A stretch of DNA of 64,000 nucleotides from Escherichia fergusonii ATCC 35469 (GCF_000026225.1 NC_011740.1:1922001-1986000); one strand, 5' to 3'; positions 18,528 through 27,860 are shown, numbered from the stretch's first letter. The notes: generated by a model from the letters alone, not told the origin. A program made the numbers and translations.

Positions 18528-18556
18528 AGCTCGTACGAAAGTGCGAGCTTTTTTTT
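18528..18556 (+). terminator. Terminator in repeat unit 2
   Basis: The second repeat unit carries the same hairpin but fully paired outside one G-T (GCTCGTAC-GAAA-GTGCGAGC) followed by eight T residues. A compensating change in the stem compared with unit 1 suggests the structure is maintained. Confidence 0.78.
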
Positions 18557-18726
18557 CGCATATTGCACACCAGGGGGGATGAGAAGCCCCGACCGGGGTT
18601 CGGCAACTGGCGCAGACAGTTGGACAGACCGCGAACGCAGTGAGTGGGCTGCCCGCAGGGCGAGCGAAGCGAGTCAAGCCCCCCCTCTCCGCCATATTTG
18701 AAAGTACGAGTTGCCCTTCCTGCTAC

Positions 18727-18762
18727 AAAAAAAAGCCGCTCCACCAAAGCGAAGCGGCATTA
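18727..18762 (-). terminator. lysU terminator
   Basis: On the minus strand GCCGCT...AGCGGC (loop about 12 nt, TCGCTTTGGTGG) is followed by eight T residues, 26 bp after the lysU stop. It is a typical intrinsic terminator and marks the edge of the lysU-cad block facing the tRNA repeat. Confidence 0.85.
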
Positions 18763-18789
18763 TCTTTTTCTTATATTAAGAAAGGACGA

Positions 18790-20307
18790 TTATTTCTGTG
18801 GGCGCATTGCCGGGAAAAGAATAACGTCGCGAATAGTATGACTGTTAGTAAACAGCATAATCATTCGGTCGATACCAATCCCCAGGCCCGCGGTTGGCGG
18901 CAGACCATATTCCAGCGCAGTAACGTAATCTTCGTCGTAGAACATGGCTTCGTCATCACCTGCGGCCTTAGCATTAACCTGTTCCTGGAAACGTTCGGCC
19001 TGATCTTCTGCGTCATTTAATTCGCTAAAACCATTACCGATTTCACGACCACCGATGAAGAATTCAAAACGGTCGGTAATTTCCGGGTTAACATCATTAC
19101 GGCGCGCCAGCGGCGATACTTCTGCCGGATACTCCGTAATAAAGGTTGGCTGAATCAGATGTGCTTCTGCCACTTCGTCAAAGATCTCCGTGACGATACG
19201 CCCCAGCCCCCAGCTTTTCTCTACCGTAATACCGATAGATTCAGCTAATGCTTTAGCGGCATCAAAATCATCCAGGTCGGCCATATCGGTTTCCGGGCGA
19301 TATTTTTTAATTGCCTCGCGCATGGTGAGTTTTTCAAACGGTTTGCCAAAATCAAACACATGCTCACCATAAGTGACTTTAGTGGTACCCAGTACATCCT
19401 GTGCCAGGGTACGGAACAGCGACTCCGTAAGCTCAATCAAATCGTGATAATCCGCATACGCCATGTAGAGCTCCATCATCGTGAACTCTGGATTATGGCG
19501 AACAGAAATACCTTCATTACGGAAGTTACGGTTGATTTCGAATACCCGTTCAAAACCACCAACAACCAGACGTTTCAGATACAACTCCGGCGCAATACGC
19601 AGGTACATATCCAAATCAAGGGCATTGTGATGGGTAATAAACGGACGAGCAGATGCCCCACCCGGGATGACCTGCATCATCGGGGTTTCTACTTCCATAA
19701 ACCCACGGGCGACCATGAATTTGCGGATAGCCGCCAGAATTTTTGAGCGTACGACAAAAGTTTGGCGTGATTTATCGTTCGCGATCAGATCCAGATAACG
19801 CTGGCGATAACGTACTTCCTGGTCTTGCAGACCATGGAATTTATCCGGCAATGGACGCAGTGCCTTAGTCAGCAGACGTAACTCAGTACAGTGAATGGAA
19901 AGTTCACCGGTTTGCGTCTTAAACAGCGTACCGCGGGCACCGATAATGTCCCCCAGATCCCATTTTTTAAACTGATCGTTATAAACACCTTCTGGCAGGC
20001 TATCCCGCGCAACATACAGTTGAATACGTCCTCCGACATCCTGCAACGTTACAAAGGAAGCTTTCCCCATGATGCGACGGGTCATCATTCGACCAGCAAC
20101 CGAAACTTCAATGTTTAAGGATTCAAGTTCCTGATTATCCTTTTCATCATATTCAGCGTGCAGCTGGTCAGAGGTAGAGTCGCGGCGAAAATCATTTGGA
20201 AAAGCTACGCCTTGTTGACGCAGCGCCGCCAGTTTTTCGCGACGATTTCTCAGTTCATCATTAAGATCAATTGCCTCATTGGCACCCTGTGCTTCTCGTT
20301 CAGACAT
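18790..20307 (-). CDS. lysU: Inducible lysyl-tRNA synthetase LysU
   Basis: A 505-residue class II synthetase with an N-terminal OB-fold anticodon-binding domain (about residues 65-150) and a catalytic domain. Motif 2 (FRNEGISVRHNPEFTMME) and motif 3 (GLGIGIDRM) are visible. I assign lysU rather than lysS from the neighbouring dtpC-cadABC and near identity with the LysU sequence as I recall it. In E. coli it is induced by heat, acid and the Lrp/leucine regulon. Start at ATG 20307 (MSERE); the longer frame lacks conservation. Confidence 0.93.
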   Translation of the reverse strand: MSEREAQGANEAIDLNDELRNRREKLAALRQQGVAFPNDFRRDSTSDQLHAEYDEKDNQELESLNIEVSVAGRMMTRRIMGKASFVTLQDVGGRIQLYVARDSLPEGVYNDQFKKWDLGDIIGARGTLFKTQTGELSIHCTELRLLTKALRPLPDKFHGLQDQEVRYRQRYLDLIANDKSRQTFVVRSKILAAIRKFMVARGFMEVETPMMQVIPGGASARPFITHHNALDLDMYLRIAPELYLKRLVVGGFERVFEINRNFRNEGISVRHNPEFTMMELYMAYADYHDLIELTESLFRTLAQDVLGTTKVTYGEHVFDFGKPFEKLTMREAIKKYRPETDMADLDDFDAAKALAESIGITVEKSWGLGRIVTEIFDEVAEAHLIQPTFITEYPAEVSPLARRNDVNPEITDRFEFFIGGREIGNGFSELNDAEDQAERFQEQVNAKAAGDDEAMFYDEDYVTALEYGLPPTAGLGIGIDRMIMLFTNSHTIRDVILFPAMRPQK

Positions 20308-20388
20308 TTTGGTTCCTCTTAACCCTGCTTTCGATTTAGCGTTGATAAAGAGTCTGAGCACGTTCAGATATAGCCCGACTCAACTACC

Positions 20389-20417
20389 CCGGCTTCGAAT
20401 TATCTTATCGAAGCCGG
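20389..20417. other. Hairpin upstream of lysU
   Basis: A 10-bp perfect inverted repeat (CCGGCTTCGA / TCGAAGCCGG, 9-nt loop) lies 82 bp upstream of the lysU start, within the dtpC-lysU spacer. It lacks a T-run on the minus strand. It may be a leader structure of lysU or a transcript-end stabiliser for dtpC. Confidence 0.5.
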
Positions 20418-20575
20418 CCCAAGGTTCAAGCTGATATCACTGAGAAATCATCTGCCAGCCAGTTTATATAGCTAACAAATTCTGATTTATCAGGTCATCA
20501 GCCTGACAAATTCCGATTCATCACCACCATTATCTCCGGGGTGAAATCACATTTTTCACCCCAATTTTCAAACTG

Positions 20576-22033
20576 TTAGTCGCGAGATGTCTGGGCCACA
20601 TTGGTTGATGTGCTAAACAACATCCGGGTAGCAAAGGCCAATACCACAATGATCGCGACACAACCCAACGTCCACTCCCCCATTTGGGAAAAGAACCGCT
20701 GATACGCCGCAATCGCCATGCCGTTAATTTGCGACTCTGTCGTCTGCTGTGCCACGACGCCTGCCAGCCAGTTGGCAACCGCGCCTGTTGCCAGCATATA
20801 AATACCGGTTAATACGCCAGACATTTTCAGACGCGTGATTTGCGCAATCGCCACCGGGTCAATAAAGAGTTCAGCAAAGCCCATTAGCGCCAGCCCGGAT
20901 ATCATCACGCCCATTGACGCTTGACCGCCAGCCGCTGCATGTCGGGCATCAAATGCCAGCAACATAAAGCCACAAGCCATCAGCAGTAAGCCAAAGGCAA
21001 ACTTCAGCCAGACGCGCAATGCTGAATTGCCGCGGCTTTCTGGCGACGCCAGCCAGGCGAGTACAACCCCTGCAAGCATCACCGCAATCGCATTCACCGA
21101 CTGGAATAGTGCTGTAGGTACTTCAATATTGAATGCCTGACGATTCACAAAGCGATCGATAAACAAGCTGATGGTACTGCCGCCCTGTTGTGCCAGTACC
21201 CAGAACAATGTCCCGACGAACATCAACAATACAATTTGCCAAAGAGCACGGCGGTGTTCGGGGAATTTGATCATCATGCGGGCAATGATTTGTGCGGCAA
21301 TAAGGCAAACGATCGCCAGTAAATAGCCTGACCAGTTATTCTCCAGCAACAGGGTAAAAAAGACCGGGGCAATACAGAGCATCACCACCAACCAGCCCCA
21401 TACCGGTAAGGCAAACTTCACGGTGGCGAGCGCTTTTTTATCGATACCGCGGGTAGTCTGGAAATGACGATGGCCACTTAAGAAAATTAACAAGCCGATA
21501 AACATTCCCCCACCCGCCAGGGCAAAGCCAACATGCCAGCCATACCACTGCGCAGCCAGACCGCAAGCAATCGGCGCGGCGATAGAGCCGATATTGCCCG
21601 CGGCATAGAGCAGCGAAAAACCGCCATCACGCCGATGATCATCCTCGTCGTAGAGCTCACCAAGCAAACAACTGATATTTGATTTAAATAAACCGTAACC
21701 ACAAATAATGATTGCCAGCGCCAGATACAGACTAAACGTTGAATTCGAATCGAAGCCCAGCACCACATGGCCAAGGGTCATTAACAACGCGCCGGCAATT
21801 ACCGCAGTACGATTGCCGAGCAGGCGGTCGGCAAGCCAGCCGCCGAGAATAGGGGTAACGTAAACCAGAGATGCATATGCGCTGAACAGGCTGATGGCAT
21901 GGTTATCATCAAAACCAAGCTGATGGGTGAGATAGAGAATGAGTAAGGCACGCATGCCGTAAAAACTGAAGTACTCCCAGATTTGGATCGCCACGATATA
22001 GTATATCGCGCGCGGCTGTGAGGGTGTTTTCAT
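20576..22033 (-). CDS. dtpC: Proton-dependent dipeptide/lysine-peptide permease DtpC
   Basis: A 485-residue POT/PTR family transporter with 12-14 hydrophobic segments. The first helix holds the family E-x-x-x-F-Y signature (IWEYFSFYGMRALL) and the GGWLADRLLG loop follows. E. coli DtpC (YjdL) is a proton-coupled permease that prefers dipeptides with a C-terminal lysine, which fits its place between lysU and cadA: it can supply lysine for decarboxylation. It may be co-transcribed with cadBA by read-through. Length equals E. coli. Confidence 0.94.
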   Translation of the reverse strand: MKTPSQPRAIYYIVAIQIWEYFSFYGMRALLILYLTHQLGFDDNHAISLFSAYASLVYVTPILGGWLADRLLGNRTAVIAGALLMTLGHVVLGFDSNSTFSLYLALAIIICGYGLFKSNISCLLGELYDEDDHRRDGGFSLLYAAGNIGSIAAPIACGLAAQWYGWHVGFALAGGGMFIGLLIFLSGHRHFQTTRGIDKKALATVKFALPVWGWLVVMLCIAPVFFTLLLENNWSGYLLAIVCLIAAQIIARMMIKFPEHRRALWQIVLLMFVGTLFWVLAQQGGSTISLFIDRFVNRQAFNIEVPTALFQSVNAIAVMLAGVVLAWLASPESRGNSALRVWLKFAFGLLLMACGFMLLAFDARHAAAGGQASMGVMISGLALMGFAELFIDPVAIAQITRLKMSGVLTGIYMLATGAVANWLAGVVAQQTTESQINGMAIAAYQRFFSQMGEWTLGCVAIIVVLAFATRMLFSTSTNVAQTSRD

Positions 22034-22054
22034 GTGTTCTCCTTACGAGCGAAA

Positions 22055-22080
22055 AAGGGAAGTGGCAAGCCACTTCCCTT
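22055..22080 (-). terminator. cadBA terminator
   Basis: A 12-bp perfect stem (AAGGGAAGTGGC / GCCACTTCCCTT) with a 2-nt loop is followed on the minus strand by TTTTTC, 12 bp after the cadA stop. This is a strong intrinsic terminator separating cadBA from dtpC. Confidence 0.87.
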
Positions 22081-22091
22081 GTACTAACTAA

Positions 22092-24239
22092 TTATTTTTT
22101 GTTTTCTTCTTTCAATACCTTAACGGTATAGCGACCATCAGCCTGACGGTATGCACCGTGAATATCGGTTTCAAAGCCCGGATAGTGAGCGCCGATTTCA
22201 CACAGCATCTGCAGGAACTCCAGAACCGGACGGCTTTCTTCGGTGATCATTTCACCCGGCATTACCAGAGGAACTCCCGGCGGATACGGAAGGATCATGT
22301 TGGCGTTAACACGACCTACCATTTCGTCGATGTAAACTTCTTCGGTCATACCGTGCAGCTCTTTCTGGAACGCAGCATACGGGGTCATTACCATAGTCGG
22401 CAGGACTTCAAATGCGCGATACATCAGATCCGGCAGATTGTGGTGAACAATCAGTTTGTGGATATTCTGAGCCAGTTCCTGAATACGCATGTTTTCATAG
22501 AATTCAGGATCTTCACGATACAGAGACGGCAGCATGTTTTTCACACGCAGGTTCAGGTCGAACGCACGTTTGAAGTCAGTCAGAGCACGCAGCAGGCTCA
22601 GTGCTTTGGTCTTATCGATACCGATGCTGAACAGGAACAGCAGGTTATACGGACCGGTTTTCTCAACAATGATGCCATGTTCGTCGAGGTATTTCGCCAC
22701 GATGCTGGCCGGAATACCGAAGTCGCTCATGGTGCCGTCTTTTTCCATCCCCGGAGTCAGCAGAGTGACTTTGATCGGGTCAAGATACATATGCTCGTTA
22801 TCGATGTTTTTGAAGCCGTGCCAGGAGCTGTCAGAACGCAGCGGCCAGCATTCAGTGGTATCGATATGATCCGGCTGCCATACATCAAAGAACCAGCCAT
22901 CAGATTCCGTTCTCAGACGTTTGATCTCTTTACGGAACTTGATCGCACGTTCAATGGAACCGTCGATCAGACGTTTACCTGCATTACCTTTCATCATCGC
23001 CGCCGCGGTTTCAGTGGAAGCCACGATACCGTAGTGCGGAGAAGTGGTGGTGTGCATCATGTAGGCTTCGTTAAAGGTTTCTTCGTTTACATCACCTTTA
23101 ACGTGGATCATGGAAGCCTGAGAGAACGCCGCCAGCAGTTTGTGAGTGGACTGGGTTTCGTAAATCACTTTCCCTTCTACACGGCCACCGCTCATACCGC
23201 ATTTACCTTCGTAAATCGGTGAGAAGTTGGTGTAAGGCACCCACGCGGAGTCAAAGTGGATGGATTTCACATCCAGAGTTTTCTTGATGAAGTCGGTGTT
23301 GTACAGCAGACCATCATAGGTAGAGTTAGTAATTACGGCATGTACCGGCCAGGTCGCGTTTGGTGTTTCTTTCACGCGCTTAGCAATGGTAGCGTGCTGG
23401 AATTCACTCTGTGGGATACCACCAAGAATACCGTAAGCGTTACGGGTCGGGCGGAAATAGATTGGCGTAACATCGCTCATCATCATCAGATGGGTCAACG
23501 ATTTGTGGCAGTTACGGTCAATCAGAATGGTGCTGCCTGCCGGAGCAGAGTACATACCGACAATTTTGTTCGCAGTGGAAGTACCGTTAGTCACCATGTA
23601 GCTGCGGTCTGCGTTAAAGACGCGAGCGATATACTGTTCTGCTTCTTTGTGTGGACCGCTGTGATCCAGCAGAGAACCCAGTTCAGATACTGAAATGGAA
23701 ATATCAGATTTCATGGTGTTCGGACCAAAGAAATCATAGAACAGGCTACCTACCGGGCTTTTCTGGAATGCAGTACCGCCCATGTGGCCAGGAGTACAGA
23801 AAGTATATTTACCTTCACGTACATATTTAAACAGCGCTTTAGTCAGTGGAGGCAGAATAGTGTTGATATATTCGTCTGTGGTCTGCTTGATCTTATTAGC
23901 AATATCATCAGCAGCACCCAGCGCATATTCAAAGAAGCTAATCTGTAAACGCAGATCGTTCAGGCTTACATCGAGTGTGGAATACGTATTAGCGAACGCG
24001 TACAACGGTAAGTTCTCGTTCATTTTGCTAATTTCTTCGCACAACTCGAGATTATATTTATCCCAGTCAAAAATAACGCCGCACAGACGCGCATTGTTTT
24101 CGATCAGTTTTAATAAGTCGTCACGGTCATTCGGGTAAACAATCTGGAAGTTCAGACGCTCAAGCGCACGATGAAGTTCACGGATGGGTTCTTCTTTAAA
24201 GTAAACCCCCATGTGATTCAATATTGCAATAACGTTCAT
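22092..24239 (-). CDS. cadA: Inducible lysine decarboxylase CadA
   Basis: A 715-residue fold-type I PLP decarboxylase. It has an N-terminal wing domain, the PLP lysine in STHKLLAAF (about residue 367) and the GHMGG PLP-phosphate loop (about residue 162). It converts lysine to cadaverine, using a cytoplasmic proton, and forms decamers. The start at ATG 24239 (MNVIAIL) gives the E. coli length. Second gene of cadBA, with a long intercistronic hairpin upstream. The large open frame on the opposite strand is a codon-bias shadow. Confidence 0.97.
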   Translation of the reverse strand: MNVIAILNHMGVYFKEEPIRELHRALERLNFQIVYPNDRDDLLKLIENNARLCGVIFDWDKYNLELCEEISKMNENLPLYAFANTYSTLDVSLNDLRLQISFFEYALGAADDIANKIKQTTDEYINTILPPLTKALFKYVREGKYTFCTPGHMGGTAFQKSPVGSLFYDFFGPNTMKSDISISVSELGSLLDHSGPHKEAEQYIARVFNADRSYMVTNGTSTANKIVGMYSAPAGSTILIDRNCHKSLTHLMMMSDVTPIYFRPTRNAYGILGGIPQSEFQHATIAKRVKETPNATWPVHAVITNSTYDGLLYNTDFIKKTLDVKSIHFDSAWVPYTNFSPIYEGKCGMSGGRVEGKVIYETQSTHKLLAAFSQASMIHVKGDVNEETFNEAYMMHTTTSPHYGIVASTETAAAMMKGNAGKRLIDGSIERAIKFRKEIKRLRTESDGWFFDVWQPDHIDTTECWPLRSDSSWHGFKNIDNEHMYLDPIKVTLLTPGMEKDGTMSDFGIPASIVAKYLDEHGIIVEKTGPYNLLFLFSIGIDKTKALSLLRALTDFKRAFDLNLRVKNMLPSLYREDPEFYENMRIQELAQNIHKLIVHHNLPDLMYRAFEVLPTMVMTPYAAFQKELHGMTEEVYIDEMVGRVNANMILPYPPGVPLVMPGEMITEESRPVLEFLQMLCEIGAHYPGFETDIHGAYRQADGRYTVKVLKEENKK

Positions 24240-24258
24240 AGTAATATCTCCAGGTAAA

Positions 24259-24303
24259 GAAAGCCCCTCCCAACACATGGGACAAATGAAAGGAGGCGCT
24301 TTC
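24259..24303 (-). other. cadB-cadA intercistronic hairpin
   Basis: GAAAGCCCCTCC and GGAGGCGCTTTC pair over 11 of 12 positions around a 21-nt loop, filling most of the cadB-cadA spacer. No T-run follows on the minus strand. It may affect mRNA processing or relative CadB/CadA output, as intercistronic hairpins do elsewhere; that role is inference. Confidence 0.55.
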
Positions 24304-24318
24304 GGAAAATACTTTTAA

Positions 24319-25653
24319 TTAATGGGCGTTAGACGCTGTGTGGTTATCCATTGAGTGGCTCTGGCGCTCATGCATTTTGCGAGCGTAGAACATCAGGATA
24401 ATCAGGCTGACGATGAAGGTACCAGCCAGTTCGAAGGAGCTTGCCCCCATCAGCGCGATGAAGCAGAACACGCAACCCAGTACAGAGCAGATCAGGCTGG
24501 CAAAGTTGCGGATGTTAACGCCTTCGAAGCGAATCAGGTCAACGCAAGAGTAGAAGTACGGCAGCATAGTCAGCAGTACTGCGATACCGGTCAGTTCACC
24601 GAACAGGTCAGATGCTTTACCACCAGCAGAGTTCATCAGAGTGATAAGGATCATCAGGGCAGTCATTTTCACTGCAGCCAGCAGCAGACCTTTTTTCGGA
24701 ATACCGTTGCTGTCGACTTCACCATAAACTTTCGGGAAGTTACCGTCGTTAGCGGCACGCACACCTGCCTGACCTACCAGCATCATCCAGGAGCCCAGAG
24801 AAGTCAGGCACGCAAACGCGGTGAATGCAGAAACCATCGGCGCAGCCCAGTTACCCAGGATAGTAGAAGCACTGATTGCAAACGGAGCACCGGAGCCTGC
24901 CATTACAGAAGACGGATACATACCGGAAAGCACCTGAGTCGCAGCGATGTAAACAATACCTGCTAAACCAGTACCCAACATGGTTGCCAGCGGAACAGTA
25001 CGTTTCGGGTTTTTAACCATACCAGTACTTACCGCTGCGGATTCAACACCCACGAAGGCCCACAGGCAGAGCAGAATACTTTTAATGATCGCATGACCAT
25101 CAGTGGTTTGTGCAGTATTCCAGTTAGCTGCATAAGTAGCAGAATCAAACCAGTGCCAGCCGACAATAGCGGTCATTACTACCGGAATAAGAACCAGTAC
25201 CAGACCAATTGTGGTTAAACGGCTTACCCAGGTACCACCGAGCATATTTACAAAGGTAAATACCCAAACAATGGCAATACAGGCAATACCTGCCGGAACC
25301 GGGTCATTTAATACCGGGAAGAAGGTGGAAAGATAAGACACGGCGGTAATACCAATCGCCAGGTTACCAATCCAGTTAGCATGGTAATAAAGAACACCCG
25401 TCTGGAAACCAAATGCAGGAGAAATTTCCCCGGCATAAGCAATTGGGCCACCTTGCTGCGGGTTTTTGGTTGCCAGTCGGGCATATACATAAGCCAGCGA
25501 CATTGCACCAATAATAGAGATAATCCAACCCCAGATAGCAATACCACCGATACTTGCGAGGTTCGCAGGTAATAATGCAATACCGCTCCCCATCATATTA
25601 CCGGCAACCACACCGGTACAGGCAAATAGCCCGATCTTCTTGGCAGAACTCAT
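24319..25653 (-). CDS. cadB: Lysine/cadaverine antiporter CadB
   Basis: A 444-residue APC-family transporter with 12 hydrophobic segments. The helix-1 substrate motif GVVAGNMMGSGIALLP is visible near residue 15. It exchanges external lysine for internal cadaverine at acid pH, completing the proton-consuming cycle with CadA. The start at ATG 25653 (MSSAKK) gives the E. coli length and has an AGGAG SD 11 nt upstream; the longer frame runs into the leader. First gene of cadBA. Confidence 0.97.
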   Translation of the reverse strand: MSSAKKIGLFACTGVVAGNMMGSGIALLPANLASIGGIAIWGWIISIIGAMSLAYVYARLATKNPQQGGPIAYAGEISPAFGFQTGVLYYHANWIGNLAIGITAVSYLSTFFPVLNDPVPAGIACIAIVWVFTFVNMLGGTWVSRLTTIGLVLVLIPVVMTAIVGWHWFDSATYAANWNTAQTTDGHAIIKSILLCLWAFVGVESAAVSTGMVKNPKRTVPLATMLGTGLAGIVYIAATQVLSGMYPSSVMAGSGAPFAISASTILGNWAAPMVSAFTAFACLTSLGSWMMLVGQAGVRAANDGNFPKVYGEVDSNGIPKKGLLLAAVKMTALMILITLMNSAGGKASDLFGELTGIAVLLTMLPYFYSCVDLIRFEGVNIRNFASLICSVLGCVFCFIALMGASSFELAGTFIVSLIILMFYARKMHERQSHSMDNHTASNAH

Positions 25654-26016
25654 GCTTTCTTTTCTCCTAAGTTCATTTTGGAAGTCCGGATCATGATGTA
25701 GAACCATTTATTGACCAGACCAAACTGGCGATAAGATTACTCACGAAAAAGGGATTAATCCTAAAGATTAGGTGAAATAACGCAAAAGTTTCTGTAAGTG
25801 ATAACTTGAGGTTTTTTATTAACACATCAGGATCGCAAGTTGATATCACGAAAAAATAAACATCGATAATTTACAGTAACTTACACCACACTGATTAGGT
25901 TATACATATGTAGCAAAACACGCCAATTAAATACATTATCGCAACATATTAAATTGATAAAATATACATGAATTCAACATCAGGCATACCCATAACTGAG
26001 TATGCCTGATGTTTAC
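25654..26016 (-). promoter_or_regulatory. cadBA promoter region
   Basis: A 363-bp AT-rich gene-free stretch between cadB and the end of cadC. In E. coli this interval carries Pcad with two CadC sites and H-NS silencing. I see the expected AT-rich composition and a GGATTAATCC...GGTG element near 25750, but I did not align the CadC sites and give the role by position. Confidence 0.7.
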
Positions 26017-27546
26017 TTATTCTGAAGCGAGGAAATTATCGAGATAAGGAACAACATGAGAGACAGAAGTCTGAAATACGCCGTTTTCAATCCAGTAAAG
26101 TGTATTTTCACCAGGGCGTAAATTAAATGCTGTCAGATATGCATCAGCGGCTTCACGGTTCATGCCTTTCATTTCATAAACCTTGCCCAGCAATACATAA
26201 TTTAACCACGACATTTCAAGTTCAATGCCGGTATTGATCGCCTGATACGCTTCATCTATTTTCCCGCTTCCCAAAGCACTGACTGTTTTAATTTGATAGA
26301 AAATAGACATATCATTCATGCCAGGCATCGCTCCTACTTTATCAACTTCCTCATACAGAGCCGCTAATTGTTTTTCGTCTAAAGGATGCTGAGAATGGCG
26401 TAATACATCAACCAATGCTTTCTCTGCCCGCACGTAGATAAAATCTGGAGCTTCCTCAAGAATCTCACCTAACAATTCACTGGCTCGACTCAATGATTCG
26501 ACATCACCCCGCATTAAATAATCATGCGCCTGGTAAAAACTGGTTAATAATGCCCCGCGGCGAGGTTGAAATTGTTGAAACATCTCTTGCATTCGTTGTG
26601 GCCACGGTTGATTCAATGCCTTTGACAAGCTCGCCAGTAAATCATTCTGAATCGATAACTGATTATCGTTAGTAATGAAGTAGCGTTTATCCAGCATGGT
26701 TGAGCCATCAGCATTGTCCACCAGTTTTACCGACATAAAGCATTGTTGCGCGCGGTAATGACGCTGATTAACAAACTCAATGGTCAGCGTCTTACCGGAA
26801 CTGCTCGGTTCATCAATGTTGTAGTTCGTTTTGTCATGCACCATAAAGGTGGAGAAGGTGTTAAGCGAGGTTGTTACCAGGCTACCCAGCCCTACCGCGT
26901 AAGAGCGTTGTGAAGTCCAGTTGTTACATGGACTCTTATTCACCAAATGGATATCTATATCGCGTGGGTTGAGCAAAATACGCGATTTACTAACAGGAAG
27001 ACGTGTTTCAAAACTCGACAATGCCACCAGCGCCACGCAAGTTCCCAGGGCAAGAAGAAAGAAACACCATACCCAAAAGGTAGTGAATCGTTTGCGTTTA
27101 ACTGTGGTTGTCTGAGGTGGCGGTGTCGTGGTTTCAGCAATGGCAGGAGGCGAAGCGGAATCAGGTATTGTCTCTGGTAGTGCGGGAGGTGACGCCGACA
27201 TTATTTCTTCGCTCTCCTCCTCTGTACACCAGATAACCGGCACCATTAATTTATAACCGCGCTTCGGTACAGTAGCGATATAGACAGGGCTATTTTCATC
27301 ACCATCTTTAAGCGATTTACGCAGCTCTGAAATACTCTGCGTCACGACATGATTGGTAACGACACTTCTCGTCCAGACATTATCGATAAGTTCATCTCTG
27401 CTAAGTACTTCTCCACTATGGCGAGCAAAGAAAACCAAAAGATCGATTAACCGAGGCTCCAGGGTAAGCTGACGTCCATTGCGACTTATTTGGTTTATCG
27501 ACGGAGTAACAAGCCATTCCCCAACGCGAACTACAGGTTGTTGCAT
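26017..27546 (-). CDS. cadC: Membrane-bound pH/lysine-responsive activator CadC
   Basis: A 509-residue ToxR-like one-component regulator. Residues about 1-105 form an OmpR-type winged helix. A disordered Pro/Thr-rich linker follows, then a single membrane segment (FWVWCFFLLALGTCVALVAL, about residue 155) and a periplasmic sensor domain with the two cysteines (SPCNNW, QQCFMS) that control lysine-dependent activity in E. coli. It activates cadBA at low pH with lysine. Three residues shorter than K-12, mainly in the linker. Confidence 0.95.
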   Translation of the reverse strand: MQQPVVRVGEWLVTPSINQISRNGRQLTLEPRLIDLLVFFARHSGEVLSRDELIDNVWTRSVVTNHVVTQSISELRKSLKDGDENSPVYIATVPKRGYKLMVPVIWCTEEESEEIMSASPPALPETIPDSASPPAIAETTTPPPQTTTVKRKRFTTFWVWCFFLLALGTCVALVALSSFETRLPVSKSRILLNPRDIDIHLVNKSPCNNWTSQRSYAVGLGSLVTTSLNTFSTFMVHDKTNYNIDEPSSSGKTLTIEFVNQRHYRAQQCFMSVKLVDNADGSTMLDKRYFITNDNQLSIQNDLLASLSKALNQPWPQRMQEMFQQFQPRRGALLTSFYQAHDYLMRGDVESLSRASELLGEILEEAPDFIYVRAEKALVDVLRHSQHPLDEKQLAALYEEVDKVGAMPGMNDMSIFYQIKTVSALGSGKIDEAYQAINTGIELEMSWLNYVLLGKVYEMKGMNREAADAYLTAFNLRPGENTLYWIENGVFQTSVSHVVPYLDNFLASE

Positions 27547-27834
27547 AATAGAAACTCATTCGAAAAGGGACTGGCGCAATGATAATTGCCCTCACCTATT
27601 TTTACCATCTATCAATAGCCAGCAAACAATTTATATGAGTGTTGTTTTAACCTATTTATGCAACATTTTATCAACATGCGCGCATGTGAATAAATATTTC
27701 TGTAGATATTTTCACTGGCCAGGTCATTTGATAAAAATCACATACCTATGGTCACGATTCATTTACATAATCAATACCTGATAAATTATCCATTCAAAAT
27801 GTGTGGCTAAGTGCGCATAACACATACTTACAGG
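27547..27834. promoter_or_regulatory. cadC upstream region / junction with dgcT
   Basis: Gene-free and AT-rich. It holds the presumed cadC promoter and the junction between the Cad block and dgcT. In K-12 the tRNA gene pheU lies upstream of cadC; no tRNA-like sequence, integrase fragment or obvious direct repeat is visible here. Confidence 0.6.
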
Positions 27835-27860
27835 CAAAAAAAACCATCCTGCAGGATGGT
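27835..27860 (-). terminator. dgcT terminator
   Basis: The 18-bp palindrome ACCATCCTGCAGGATGGT (27843-27860) is followed on the minus strand by eight T residues, 26 bp after the dgcT stop. It is a clear intrinsic terminator. Confidence 0.87.

Larger units (their letters stand above)
18321..18702 (+). repeat. Tandem ~178-bp repeat seeded by the tRNA-Ser 3' end
   Basis: The last 17 bp of the tRNA (18321-18337) recur at 18499-18515 (identical) and at 18678-18694 (two changes), giving periods of 178 and 179 bp. The two full units align along their whole length with a few differences. Each holds an intrinsic-terminator hairpin, a CAACTG/CAGTTG hairpin and a GC-rich stretch ending GCGAGCGAAGCGAGTCAA. 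The third unit breaks off after about 25 bp. The architecture mirrors the 178-bp rtT repeats after E. coli tyrT, which also start with tRNA 3' sequence. Confidence 0.9.

Noticed and set aside
18321..18694. CRISPR-like spacing of repeats after the tRNA
   Set aside because: The unit is 178 bp, repeated in full with no variable spacers, and starts with tRNA sequence, so it is a tandem duplication.
18081..18747. Overlapping open frames on both strands across tRNA-Ser and its repeat
   Set aside because: They are tRNA and repeat translations (the familiar GEGGIRTPD-type antisense frame); no SD and no protein family. The region is explained by the tRNA, terminators and repeat.
22158..23222. 354-codon open frame antisense to cadA
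   Set aside because: It mirrors cadA codon bias, has no SD or recognisable domain, and cadA is certain on the other strand.
18678..27834. Integrative element at serX carrying the cad genes
   Set aside because: The tRNA 3' copies look att-like, but no integrase, excisionase or far-side att copy is visible, and the cargo is core Escherichia genes.
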